Positions 49,032-57,470 of a DNA stretch of 64,000 nt are shown one piece after another. How positions within the stretch are numbered: position 1 is the first letter of the stretch; each line of letters opens with the position of its first letter. The translations under genes and the position numbers were made by a program. The notes beneath the pieces are model-generated. The model did not search any database. It saw only the letters and a list, made by a program, of their open reading frames with translations, and was not told the DNA's origin. Location of the stretch: NCBI GenBank assembly GCA_022457155.1, contig JAJGOT010000135.1, positions 662,501 to 726,500 of the forward strand, read 5' to 3'. The DNA is from Cladopsammia gracilis (lineage: Eukaryota > Cnidaria > Anthozoa > Scleractinia > Dendrophylliidae).

Positions 49032-49358
49032 ATGGATCTTGAAAAAGCATTTTCCAATGAAGCCGAGCGAAGCGAAGCGAGTGACCATGAAGATTGTTCC
49101 ACTTGCTCAGAGGAAGAAATAAGAAGCGACGATGAAACCGCTTCGCCTTCAGACGAGGATTTTATTGTCTCTGATTCGGAGATGGCGGAAGAAAGCGACG
49201 CTGAGCGAATCGAAGACGCAATAGAACTCCTCTTTGAGTCATTTGTGAATCTCCAAGAGGAACACAAGATTCTCAAAAATGCACTCAAAAAGCAAAGTGG
49301 CCTTCTCTGGGAAATCCACCGGGAAATGAAAGAAAGTCAAGCGAGCGAAGCGAAGTGA
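49032..49358 (+). CDS. Small acidic coiled-coil protein
   Basis: A 108-residue protein with two very acidic blocks (SEEEIRSDDE and SDEDFIVSDSEMAEES) and a C-terminal amphipathic helix, VNLQEEHKILKNALKKQ, likely to form a coiled coil. The start is ATAAAATG, one base after the stop of the VLTF3-like gene. Both ends of the gene contain gcgaagcgagcgaa-type repeats that translate as SEA/ERSEAS peptides. The function is unknown. An acidic partner of the transcription factor is possible but only a guess. Confidence 0.6.
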   Translation: MDLEKAFSNEAERSEASDHEDCSTCSEEEIRSDDETASPSDEDFIVSDSEMAEESDAERIEDAIELLFESFVNLQEEHKILKNALKKQSGLLWEIHREMKESQASEAK

Positions 49359-49485
49359 AGCGAAGCGGTGTTTTGAAATAACAGACTTTGTGAATATTAA
49401 TGTAAAAACATTCACATTCTGACACGCCAACGCAATTGCCCAGCTGCCCGGTTATTGACATATGGCGGCCAATCAAAATCGGCAT

Positions 49486-49645
49486 TGTGGCTAACGCGTT
49501 AGCCAGTTTTTCGGGGAAACAATTTTGTGGCTAACGCGTTAGCCAGTTTTTCGGGGAATTAATTTTGTGGCTAACGCGTTAGCCAGTTTTTCGGGGAATT
49601 AATTTTGTGGCTAACGCGTTAGACAGTTTTTCAGGGGAGAATGGG
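49486..49645. repeat. Four 40-bp iterons, each with a 16-bp perfect palindrome
   Basis: ggctaacgcgttagcc begins at 49,489, 49,529, 49,569 and 49,609, an exact 40-bp period. Each is followed by agtttttcggggaa. The fourth palindrome has one change (agac). The array sits between the acidic gene and the left inverted repeat. It could bind a dimeric helix-turn-helix protein or serve as a replication origin. Confidence 0.9.
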
Positions 49646-49734
49646 ACCCTCTCTTGTGCGGTTTTTCCCACAAACTCTGGAAAGAAATTCAATGAATTCC
49701 CCCCAGATTTTAGCGGAAGATTTTCCCCAGATTT

Positions 49735-50165
49735 CAGCGGAATATTTTCCCCAGGATTTCCCCAGATTTCAGCGGAAGATTTGTCAATGGATGTTTTTGT
49801 CAATCCTCAGATTTTTTCAGGAAAATATTTTGTGAACTAGATTTTTTTTCAAACTCAAAAAATATTTTCCCAGAATAATTTCTCAAAGTTGACAAAAAAA
49901 TATTTCAAAATTTTGTCCCAGAGTTTTATGTAGAAACCAGCACCCACAAGGTACCCACATGTTCCAATAGGGACAATACGTCATTTCAATATTGCAAAAC
50001 AAAAATGTTTTTTTAAAAAAATGAAAATTCTGGAGATTGACCAAAATTGTCAACCCCGCCATTGACATCTTTTCTCTGATTTCAGGCACAAGTGAAAAAT
50101 CTATGTCATCCCTGTCATTGACATCTTTTCTCTGATTTCGGACACAAATGAAAAAAATCTGCGCC
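49735..50165. repeat. Left inverted repeat of the morphogenesis module
   Basis: The reverse complement of this stretch matches 61,225-61,640. The best block pairs 49,760-49,802 with 61,571-61,613 (42 of 43 bases). Further blocks pair 49,900-50,000 (tgtccctattg) and 50,010-50,080 (ggttgaca-ttttggtcaa) with the right copy. A local direct repeat of about 60 bp (cattgacatcttttctctga) lies at 50,060 and 50,117. It may be a terminal inverted repeat. Confidence 0.8.
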
Positions 50166-50253
50166 AATCAGATTTTTTCCGCAGATTTCAACTCGTTTTT
50201 TCAGCGGAACGGGAAATCCTTTCCATTTAATGAAATTTAAATGATTGACTTTT

Positions 50254-51207
50254 TTAGCCAAGCTTTTCCACATCGCTCAATGGAACCCAAGAATTAAATT
50301 TATCGGGGTAACTTTTCCATTTTACAAGCGCGAGTTTTCGCTTATTATCACGGCGAATAACCTTTTCAATTCGAAACACATCTTGCGTTGTTCTTTGAAG
50401 TTCCGCCTCGTAAAATGATCCGGTGATTGATTCTCCCAACAGATCGACTAATTTATACGTTACAGGGTTTGTGTTTAATATTTCGTCAATCACAAATATC
50501 TCTTCCGACCAGTTCGGGGTGAAACCTTTGTCAAATATCTTTCGCTTATATTTTGATATTCGGACTCTGTCGCCAACCCGGCATTTTGCCGGGTTGCGTT
50601 TAGCATAAATCATGTCACCGTATAAATTAGCGAAAACCTTTTTCTCATTTTCCTGTTTGCTCGCCTCTGCGGGACTCATCCGAATGCTCGAATGAAAACG
50701 ATGATTATATTGATCCACTAACTTGCCAAGTTTGTCCCAATATATTGTATTGTTGTTAGCAGAAAACATTTTAAAAAGTTTCTCCTTAAAAGACCTGTTC
50801 CAGCGCTCAACAACAGATGATTTCTCTTCATTTTCTGTTGTATACAATTTTACCCCATTCTTATCAAGCAGATTTTTCATTATTGCATTGAAAAATTCAG
50901 ACCCTTTGTCAGTCCAAAGCATTTTCGGTTTTCGCTTCGTTTTAAATATGTCTTTAAAAGCATCAGCCACTGTTTGCCCTCGCTTGTCTTTCAGGGGACG
51001 AATCCAACCGAATTTTGAGAAAACATCGATCACCATCAGGAGATATCTGATCCCTTTATTCCACCTCGAAAATTTCCCCATCTCGACCAGATCAGCTGCC
51101 CAGATGTTGTCAATCCCATATGAAATGACTCGTCGTTTTGGAAAGCGCCGCCTGATTGGCCGGTGTAATTCGTTTGCCAGATTTTGAGCCCACTGGCCTT
51201 CACTCAA
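50254..51207 (-). CDS. INT: Polinton-type DDE integrase with chromodomain
   Basis: The retroviral-integrase core has acidic residues D39 (WAADLVEM), D100 (WTDKGSEF) and E134 (SSVVERWN), counted from the TTG at 51,207. A C-terminal chromodomain covers about residues 277-317 (FRIEKVIRR, LVKWKSYP, SWVPLSDV). It would insert the element into host DNA. There is no ATG: the frame is open upstream and overlaps the PLA2 gene, whose frame is offset by one base. Production by -1 frameshifting from the PLA2 gene is the simplest model. The N-terminal zinc-binding part usual in integrases is not seen. It lies next to the left inverted repeat, as Polinton integrases normally do. Confidence 0.9.
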   Translation of the reverse strand: MSEGQWAQNLANELHRPIRRRFPKRRVISYGIDNIWAADLVEMGKFSRWNKGIRYLLMVIDVFSKFGWIRPLKDKRGQTVADAFKDIFKTKRKPKMLWTDKGSEFFNAIMKNLLDKNGVKLYTTENEEKSSVVERWNRSFKEKLFKMFSANNNTIYWDKLGKLVDQYNHRFHSSIRMSPAEASKQENEKKVFANLYGDMIYAKRNPAKCRVGDRVRISKYKRKIFDKGFTPNWSEEIFVIDEILNTNPVTYKLVDLLGESITGSFYEAELQRTTQDVFRIEKVIRRDNKRKLALVKWKSYPDKFNSWVPLSDVEKLG

Positions 51208-51225
51208 AATCTTTTCCCGTTTTTT
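51179..51225 (-). promoter_or_regulatory. Candidate -1 ribosomal frameshift signal
   Basis: On the minus strand the heptamer A AAA AAC (51,225-51,219) is in the PLA2 frame. After a 6-nt spacer follows a perfect 10-bp stem, AGATTTTGAG (51,212-51,203) with CTCAAAATCT (51,188-51,179), and a 14-nt loop. The PLA2 stop TGA is at 51,206-51,204, inside the stem. Heptamer, spacing and stem follow the retroviral rule for -1 frameshifting. A missing A in the six-A run would look the same. Confidence 0.6.
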
Positions 51226-52012
51226 GGGGCACCCAAACCCAGCTTCTGTTTTGCATCAATCACGTTTCGCGCTAAAGCATGACCCCACTGTCTTTCTTTC
51301 CAGGGAATCGCATCCAAAGCGGCAACCATTTTCCTGTCTGCTTCGTTCTTGCATTTGCGCGGATTTGATTGTTTTGCGCAGACTGAATAATCAACATCGT
51401 GTTGCATAGCAACTGCGTCTGTTTTACCTGTGGGCTACTGCATAATTTCGAGAATCTTTCCCTTTTCATCGAATCGGACTTGTTTTTCGAGTGGGTTCCA
51501 GGGGCCGGTATAATTATGCCCTGGGAGGGTGAAACCTTTCTTTGGTCTTGGCAGCTTCCCAATCAAGCTGTGAACGTCAACCCCAGCGCCATCCAAATCT
51601 GCTCGATCTGTCTTATATTTTCTGTTTGGTCTAATCGCCGTGGACATCTCATTCAGCATATCGGAAGAGGTTTTGGCAAGAAATGGTTTCATCTTGTCCA
51701 GGGCAAAATCCAATGCTTTTTTCTGAGTGTTTTTGTTTCGCAATAATTCACTGGCTCCAAAACGACCCATTTCAACTGTCTTTTTTCCCAACCAAGGCAG
51801 TGCATGCGCGACGCCAGTCAGCGCAAGTTCACCAAAGCCCTCACCTTGTGAGGGCAGATTCAGTTTCCCGAACTTTTCACAAATCTTGTTTTTTTGATTC
51901 CACAGGAAGCGCAATGGCAAAACCACATCTTTCTTCCATTTTTTGCGGTCTGGAATCCAGTTGGTTTCACGCATTCTGTTTGCTTTCTTTCCTTCACGCA
52001 ATATGATTTCAT
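51204..52012 (-). CDS. Phospholipase A2-domain virion protein, interrupted
   Basis: The likely start is ATG at 52,012, two bases after the protease stop. That frame runs through a small zinc-ribbon-like part (WFCHCASCG) but must shift by -1 near 51,885-51,860 to enter the main frame, which is open from 52,001. The main frame continues to a TAG at 51,435 and, past it, to TGA at 51,204. PLA2 features are the calcium loop region (LPGHNYTGPWNPL) and the catalytic HDVDY. In the family the loop reads GPG; here it is GPW. Parvoviral and adintoviral PLA2 domains help virions leave endosomes. As it stands the copy would not make the full protein. Confidence 0.75.
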
Positions 52013-52014
52013 TT

Positions 52015-53313
52015 TCAATCGAAATATTCTTTTATGAATTTTTCATTTTGCGTCGTATCAGTCAGACTGAGAGGCTTGAGAATATCATAGAAATCTTTCC
52101 CCTGCGACCATTGATGGAGGAAAAACAAGCAATAATACCCGAAAAGGACACTATCTATGTTTTGATACTGACTGCTGTTCCAAATCACCGGTTTGCTGCT
52201 TTTGAACTCTTGGGGAAATCCCATCCCAAAAGAGTCGAAATACCACGTGAATTTCTGTCCAGGGGCGCAACACACCCAGTGAGTTCCTGAATTTTCAAGT
52301 GAATCAAGATTGATGATGCAGGGGCTGTGTTCTCGGGGCCTCACTTCATCCCTGGCGAAAATTCCTTTGAAATTGGGAATCTCCAGAAAATCAATCCACT
52401 TCATGAGATCAACATTGTTCAGGGGTTTGTTCACGAACTTCGGTTTCGCTGCGCTCAGCTTTCGCTTCACAATATTGCCCCAAGAACTGGGATGTTGTTG
52501 AATGGACTTTTCGTTCCCAGCAGAAGTCCCGCTCCTTTTTTTGATTTTTTTTCCCATCCCAATTTTTCGTTCCCAGGTTCCGACGAATGGGGGAGGTGGT
52601 GTCAAAGCTGAGTGAAGCGAAGGAGCTCCCAATCTTGGCGCTCCTTTTCCTTTTGGGCGTCCAACTCTTGGAGCTCCTTTTCCTTTTGGTCTGCCAACTC
52701 TTGGCGCGCCTTTCCCAAACAAATTTTTCACCATGTCAAGTGCCAATGGAATTCCGATGGAAGCCAGCACAGTTCCCAACAATCCGCCTGATTGTTTTGC
52801 AGATGGTTTGATCACCAACTGTCCTCCTGATTTCAGGGCAGTCAAAATATCCTGTTTTTGTTTATTTGTCAACAAATGTTTATTGTCAATCAGTTTTTGA
52901 ATTTTATCTTGGGGAATGAGAAACCCACCCGTTTGCCCCTTTCCACTTATCTTTTTCACAATTTGACTCGCTCCTTCACTCGCCAAACCAGCCAATGCTG
53001 ACAGTCCAAGTGTCTTTGCCAGGGTGGGTGCCAGGGAACGAGCCAGGGGAACAATAGCAGAGAAAAGACTTCCACCCTGCCGCATCACTTTTCTGATTTG
53101 CGTTTTCGATATTTTGATTTCAACTCCCTTTCCCAAAGCCGCAGCTTTGCCGATTCGTCTTATTTGATTTGCCGTGAGCATCAGTTCATCATTTCCGCTT
53201 GTTTGTTTGCCACCCAATCTCAGGGTGACAGAATTGTTTGTTCGGAATGCTCTTCCAAGCTTCTTTTTTTGCCCTTCCGACAGATTTACTTTATATGGGT
53301 GATATGTTGTCAT
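52015..53313 (-). CDS. PRO: Adenain-like cysteine protease with N-terminal virion domain
   Basis: A protein of 432 residues from ATG 53,313 (TTTAAAATG; an ATG five codons earlier is less likely). The N-terminus has a conserved GGSLFSAIVPLARSLAPTLA helix. The middle has three tandem GKGAPRVGRPK repeats with AT-hook-like GRPK cores. The C-terminal C5/C48-type protease keeps His (GTHWV) and Asp (YFDSFG). The nucleophile normally stands just before the Gly of GYYC, and here that codon (52,143-52,141) is TTC, Phe. Such proteases mature capsid proteins. This copy is probably inactive unless the Cys three residues on takes over. Confidence 0.85.
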   Translation of the reverse strand: MTTYHPYKVNLSEGQKKKLGRAFRTNNSVTLRLGGKQTSGNDELMLTANQIRRIGKAAALGKGVEIKISKTQIRKVMRQGGSLFSAIVPLARSLAPTLAKTLGLSALAGLASEGASQIVKKISGKGQTGGFLIPQDKIQKLIDNKHLLTNKQKQDILTALKSGGQLVIKPSAKQSGGLLGTVLASIGIPLALDMVKNLFGKGAPRVGRPKGKGAPRVGRPKGKGAPRLGAPSLHSALTPPPPFVGTWERKIGMGKKIKKRSGTSAGNEKSIQQHPSSWGNIVKRKLSAAKPKFVNKPLNNVDLMKWIDFLEIPNFKGIFARDEVRPREHSPCIINLDSLENSGTHWVCCAPGQKFTWYFDSFGMGFPQEFKSSKPVIWNSSQYQNIDSVLFGYYCLFFLHQWSQGKDFYDILKPLSLTDTTQNEKFIKEYFD

Positions 53314-53346
53314 TTTAAATGATAACATATGTTTTCAGATCACACT

Positions 53347-54606
53347 TCACACGATAACCAGTTCATTTCCAATCTTATAAATTTTCACTTCTTCTTCATA
53401 GAGAACCACCGCATGTACATTGAAGTTTGCAGCTGCATCTGCGTTCAATCGATATCTGAATATCAACTGTTTGGGATCTCTTGTTGGTTTTTCAGTTTGA
53501 TAAGTCAGATCGAAATAGATCAACGGGAAAAGAGAATTGAAATTGGCGAGATTCAGCTGTGTTCCAGTGTTAAAATCATTTTTCCGCATTGCATAAGCCA
53601 TGACATCCTGGAAAATTCTTACTTTGCTTTCACTGTCGTACTCTGTTTCCCGGTAGAAAACTCCGTTTCCATATTCTAATCGACAGTTCAACAAGGATGA
53701 ATTATTATTTAACGCATTCAGCTTGAAAGTGTCCATCAGATATGGGTTATCTTGTGCCTGGTCGTCATTGGGCGGAGCGGTTCTTTTCAGCCAGACAAAA
53801 ATATGCCTCACATTGTCAATGCTCGCTGAGATCTGGAAAAATCCTGATGATCTTGCGGGAGCAGATTCTTGCTACATTTCCCTCAGATATTTCCATTGCG
53901 TTTCTTTCAGGAATGAGCTGACAAATTTGTCATAAAGAGAATCTTTGGGAGTCAGTCTTGGCACCCAAAGCAGAAATCGATTCAGCACAACTCTTCCAGC
54001 ATCAACGCCGTTTGCCATATGAATGAGTTCCTCATCATCATTCAATGTCAACTCGAATTGTAGCTGCATAGGCACAAGCATCTTATCTTCCAACTCTTCG
54101 AAAAAGGAAAAACGATTCAGGGGAATGATCGTATTAGTGTTTTGAAGATTTCGAGTAATCACTCGCCGATCCTCAAATCCGGTATAAGTATCAGCGGTTG
54201 TTGCATCAGTATCCAAATACCAGAAACTGTTCTTGGCGACTGATCTGCTGAAGTCATCGGAGTATTCTAACAAATTCTTTGTGAAACAGACTTTATGCAG
54301 ATTATCCGTATCATAAACAATCTTTCCTGCGGATCGGATCATCATGTGCTTAATCAGGGAATGAGCACCATTGATTACGGTTATTCTTTCAGCGTTATAT
54401 CTCGTTCCATCTGCTAATTTCTGGAGCTGAAATTGCACCTCGAAATAAGCATTATACCAATCATAGAATGCCGATCTGTCATTTATTTTGAATTTATAAT
54501 CATTTTTCTTTTGATGTGCTCCATTACCTGGAGCTCTGATTGTGTCATCCAGCTGGAAGCGTACTAATTCATTTCTTTGAAGATATTCATTCGATCGAAA
54601 AGCCAT
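53347..54606 (-). pseudogene. MCP: Major capsid protein (double jelly-roll type) with one in-frame TAG
   Basis: A frame of 420 codons on the minus strand from TATAAAATG at 54,606 to TGA at 53,347, broken only by TAG at 53,874-53,872. Both halves are well preserved: beta-rich, with YNAYFEVQFQL and SFFEELEDKMLVPMQ in the first part and RLEYGNGVFY and DPKQLIFRYRL in the second. It lies between the core-like gene and the protease, the usual place of the hexon-type gene in Polintons. The break may be a recent nonsense mutation, a read-through stop or an error. It is called a pseudogene only because of this single codon. Confidence 0.8.
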
Positions 54607-54617
54607 TTTATATTCTT

Positions 54618-55025
54618 TTATTTCTTTTTCACTCGCGCGGGCTGCGCCTTCACACCCTGCCCAGAGATCAACCTGTTCAATATAGCATCAGAACTTTCTC
54701 CGGAGGCAGGGGCTGATTGTGGTCGAGCTCGGCTCGCTGGTTGTTTTTTGCTAGGTGGTTTCCCCTTTCTCATATTTCCCAGTTTTTTCATGATCAAATC
54801 ACCAGATTTTTCAACTACCTTTTTGCCGAGTTTATCTCCAGCGTGAGAAATACCTGATTCCAATGCTTTTTTCGCAATGGGTTTCGCGAATTTATTGAAG
54901 ACGACTGATGCGACCTTCCTCATTGGTTTGAAAATATTGTCCACAATGACACCTGTTCCTTTGTGTCGGAAGACAAACCGCCCCAATTTGGGGTTATAAT
55001 AACGAGTAAATTCATAACTTTTCAT
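54618..55025 (-). CDS. Small basic core-like protein
   Basis: A 135-residue, strongly basic protein. The N-terminus is aromatic (RYYNPKLGRFVFRH). An amphipathic helix follows (KKALESGISHAGDKLGKK, VVEKSGDLIMKKLG), then a Pro/Ala/Arg-rich tail. Comparable small basic proteins occur in adintoviruses and adenoviruses (core protein X or VI types) and bind DNA or membranes. The start codon overlaps the penton gene stop (ATGA), so translation may be coupled. Function inferred from composition and place. Confidence 0.6.
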   Translation of the reverse strand: MKSYEFTRYYNPKLGRFVFRHKGTGVIVDNIFKPMRKVASVVFNKFAKPIAKKALESGISHAGDKLGKKVVEKSGDLIMKKLGNMRKGKPPSKKQPASRARPQSAPASGESSDAILNRLISGQGVKAQPARVKKK

Positions 55026-55789
55026 TTTATTACCTTTTTCAAGATAAGCGAGAACGCTGTATCGTCTCCATTCAAATCAACAACCCTTCTTTTCCCATCA
55101 GTGATATAAATCCGAATGGAGCTTATTGTGTTTTTATTCACAGGGCTGAATGTGGTTCTCATGGGTTCAAGGGTAAAACTATATGATGGCCTCAGAACAG
55201 ATGTTGAAAAGGAGAAGATGATATCACTCTCTTCTCCATCAACAAGCGAATCACTTGTCAGATCACAATGAACGTTCAACATATCAGTATCTTGACTGAG
55301 GTTTGGAACTCTGGGGCCAATGTTGACTTTATCTTTCAGAATCTTTTTATCGAAACCAACGAGATCGTTAAAATTGGATTGTGTCAAATCCAGTTGATAA
55401 TTTTCTGCCAGTGTGATTGTTACTCTGAAGGTTGTGGGAGAGAAAGCAAGATTGATTGGGAAAATGTCAGCTTTTCCAGATTCTTTCACCACTGTTGCTT
55501 CTTGAATAAAGGACCTCATCCCCTCATATTCCCAAACTCCAGCTGGGAAGGTGATATCGGAAAATGTTTTCCCACCGTCAGAGCTGAACCTGATCAGTTG
55601 ATTCTGGAGGTCAGCATTGATGTTATACCACGTAAAACTCATATTGATGACTCGATTCAACCCAACAACATATTGGGAATTTCGATCCAAAACAATGGGC
55701 CGATTGAATTTTGTTGTGAAATTTTCTGGTTTGTTTCCCCCAGTCTTGACGGAAAAGGATGACAGGACAATTTCACTTTCGATTTCCAT
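55022..55789 (-). CDS. Penton-like minor capsid protein (single jelly-roll)
   Basis: A protein of 255 residues from ATG at 55,789 (CCCTAAAATG, one base after the stop of the upstream gene). The upstream in-frame codons are rejected because they overlap that gene. The sequence is beta-rich with few helices: FTTKFNRPIVLDRNSQYVVG near the N-terminus, FPAGVWEYEGMRSFI in the middle and RRVVDLNGDDTAFSLILK at the end. This pattern is that of Polinton/adintovirus penton proteins, which fill the capsid vertices. Neighbours fit. Confidence 0.75.
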   Translation of the reverse strand: MEIESEIVLSSFSVKTGGNKPENFTTKFNRPIVLDRNSQYVVGLNRVINMSFTWYNINADLQNQLIRFSSDGGKTFSDITFPAGVWEYEGMRSFIQEATVVKESGKADIFPINLAFSPTTFRVTITLAENYQLDLTQSNFNDLVGFDKKILKDKVNIGPRVPNLSQDTDMLNVHCDLTSDSLVDGEESDIIFSFSTSVLRPSYSFTLEPMRTTFSPVNKNTISSIRIYITDGKRRVVDLNGDDTAFSLILKKVIK

Positions 55790-55790
55790 T

Positions 55791-56770
55791 TTAGGGCTTG
55801 AAATACTTTCTGAAGATCTTCTCATGCTGGGAACGATTGATGACGCCCTCTTTCAGGAGAAGATCGAGAATGCCAACTCCAGTGTTTCTGATGCCAACGT
55901 TTGTATTCCCAGCAAGGATGGAGCCAATGATGACTTCAAGTTTCTGGAGAAGATCTGCGGGGTTGGAGAAAAAACGGATGGATCCACCTTTTTTTCTTCT
56001 TTTCAGTCCCGAACCCATCTGTGTCGCTTTCGTTTTATAATGCTTTATGTATTCATTCAGAGCTTTGAATGAACGATCTATCCTTTGATGTTGCCAATTC
56101 TTTTGCTCTTCCGTTATTTCCCCTTTCTTGAATTTTTTGGTGGAAGATGATTTGTAGCCCTTCAACTGATTTCTTCTGAAGTTTGCAATGGTCACAAGAT
56201 CATTGAGATATTTGATTTTCTTCGCTGATGAGACATTTGGTTCACTGAGAGTTTTCTCCGCAGTATCATAATTCGTGAGGTCCAAGCTATCCAATATCTG
56301 ATTGGCTTCATCACCTTTTTCCTCTTCCTCTTCCACTTCATCGCCCGGCGCAAGAGCATAATCGGGAGAGTCGTCTTCTTCATATTCAGGTGGATCTTCC
56401 CCTATCTCTTTCGCAACTTCTTCATAACTTGGAGGAGCTGCTGGAATTTGTTTCTTTGTTTGGGATGGAACGGCCTCATCAAACAAGCCTTCGGCATCCA
56501 TATCTTCAAATGGGTCGACTTCGGGGAGATAATCAATCTCTTCCAGTTTGGCTTTCTTCCTTCGTGCGGGTTGTGCCCGGGGAAGTGGCCCCAAATTCGA
56601 CTCAATCACCTCATTTAGTTTCGATGTGACTGGTTTGAACATTTTTTCAAGTCCGATTTGACTTGTTTCTTCACCCAACTTTTTCTGGGTGATAGCATTG
56701 TGAACAAAGTTGATTTTTTCCCCAAAGCAGATTTGCTTTTGGCCATTTCTTGCCATTTCAATAAACTCAT
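55791..56770 (-). CDS. Acidic virion-associated ORF, unknown function
   Basis: The main frame begins at ATG 56,756 and gives 321 residues. A TATAAAATG box with its own ATG lies at 56,770 in a frame offset by one base. A six-A run near 56,722 is where the two frames would join, so the true start may be 56,770. Features: a Lys/Arg cluster (RRKKAK), a long acidic middle (PPEYEEDDSPDY, EVEEEEEKGDE), and a conserved-looking end with GSGLKRRKKGGS and LEVIIGSILAGNTNVGIRN. No enzymatic motif. First gene of the minus-strand capsid operon. Confidence 0.6.
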
Positions 56771-56839
56771 TTTATATCCCAGAAACACTAATTTGGGATG
56801 AAGAACATGATGTAGAACATAATGTTCATCAATAAAATG
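56757..56839. promoter_or_regulatory. Divergent promoter of the two morphogenesis blocks
   Basis: Mirror-image boxes tcattttata (left) and aataaaatga (right) face outward at the starts of the acidic ORF and the packaging ATPase. Between them are atatccc and gggat blocks in inverted order. All genes to the left run left and all to the right run right, so transcription appears to diverge from here. Confidence 0.55.
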
Positions 56840-57469
56840 AAAATTCCAAATTATGATTGCCAGGACCCAATCACAAATTTCAAACAACTTCACCCGTTCA
56901 TGCCGGATCGAACTTTCAGAATGTTGATCTGTGGCCCTTCAGGATCGGGGAAAACAAATGTTCTCCTGGATATGATTTTCCGCCTGCTCTTCTACGATAA
57001 AATTTTCCTCTATGCGAAAAATCTTGACCAAGCCAAATATCAGCATCTGCTGAAAACGTTTCGCCCAATCAGCAAAGAAGCTGGGTATGACGTCGTGGAA
57101 GCATCCCCGGATGAAATCATCCCAGTTTCTGAATTGACAGGGGAGAATCAAAAGCTGGTTGTTTTCGATGATTTTGTTTCCGAAAAGAACCAAAAGCCAT
57201 TAATTGATTATTTCATTCAGAGCAGACACCGCAATTGCTCTGTGATTTATCTTTCGCAAAGTTATTTCGGAACACCAAAAGATATCCGCCTGAATTGTTC
57301 GCATTTTTGCATTTTTGAATTCCCAAGCAACAAAGAAATTGCGGCGATCTGCAGGGAAAACAATGTCAGCAAAGAAGATTATCTGAAAGCAACGGCGCAG
57401 CCCTTCTCTTTCCTGTATGTGGATAAACCGAGGAAATTCATTGCCAAAAACTTTGATGAAAGCATTTAA
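56837..57469 (+). CDS. A32-like genome packaging ATPase (FtsK/HerA type)
   Basis: A protein of 210 residues from ATG at 56,837 (AATAAAATG). An ATG five codons earlier is possible but lacks the box. Walker A is GPSGSGKT (residues 33-40) and Walker B is LVVFDDF (107-113). Arginines in QSRHRN (128-133) and the Gln of YLSQSYF fit the finger and sensor positions of the HerA/FtsK family. It pumps DNA into the capsid. The length is normal for Polinton ATPases and the gene appears intact. Confidence 0.92.
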   Translation: MKIPNYDCQDPITNFKQLHPFMPDRTFRMLICGPSGSGKTNVLLDMIFRLLFYDKIFLYAKNLDQAKYQHLLKTFRPISKEAGYDVVEASPDEIIPVSELTGENQKLVVFDDFVSEKNQKPLIDYFIQSRHRNCSVIYLSQSYFGTPKDIRLNCSHFCIFEFPSNKEIAAICRENNVSKEDYLKATAQPFSFLYVDKPRKFIAKNFDESI

Positions 57470-57470
57470 A

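Noticed and set aside
49579..49840. ORFs with repeating FPQISAE or SGENLPLKSG peptides
   Set aside because: These translate the left inverted repeat and its local direct repeats.
50723..51187. Plus-strand ORF opposite the integrase
   Set aside because: Shadow of the integrase coding sequence; no motif of its own.
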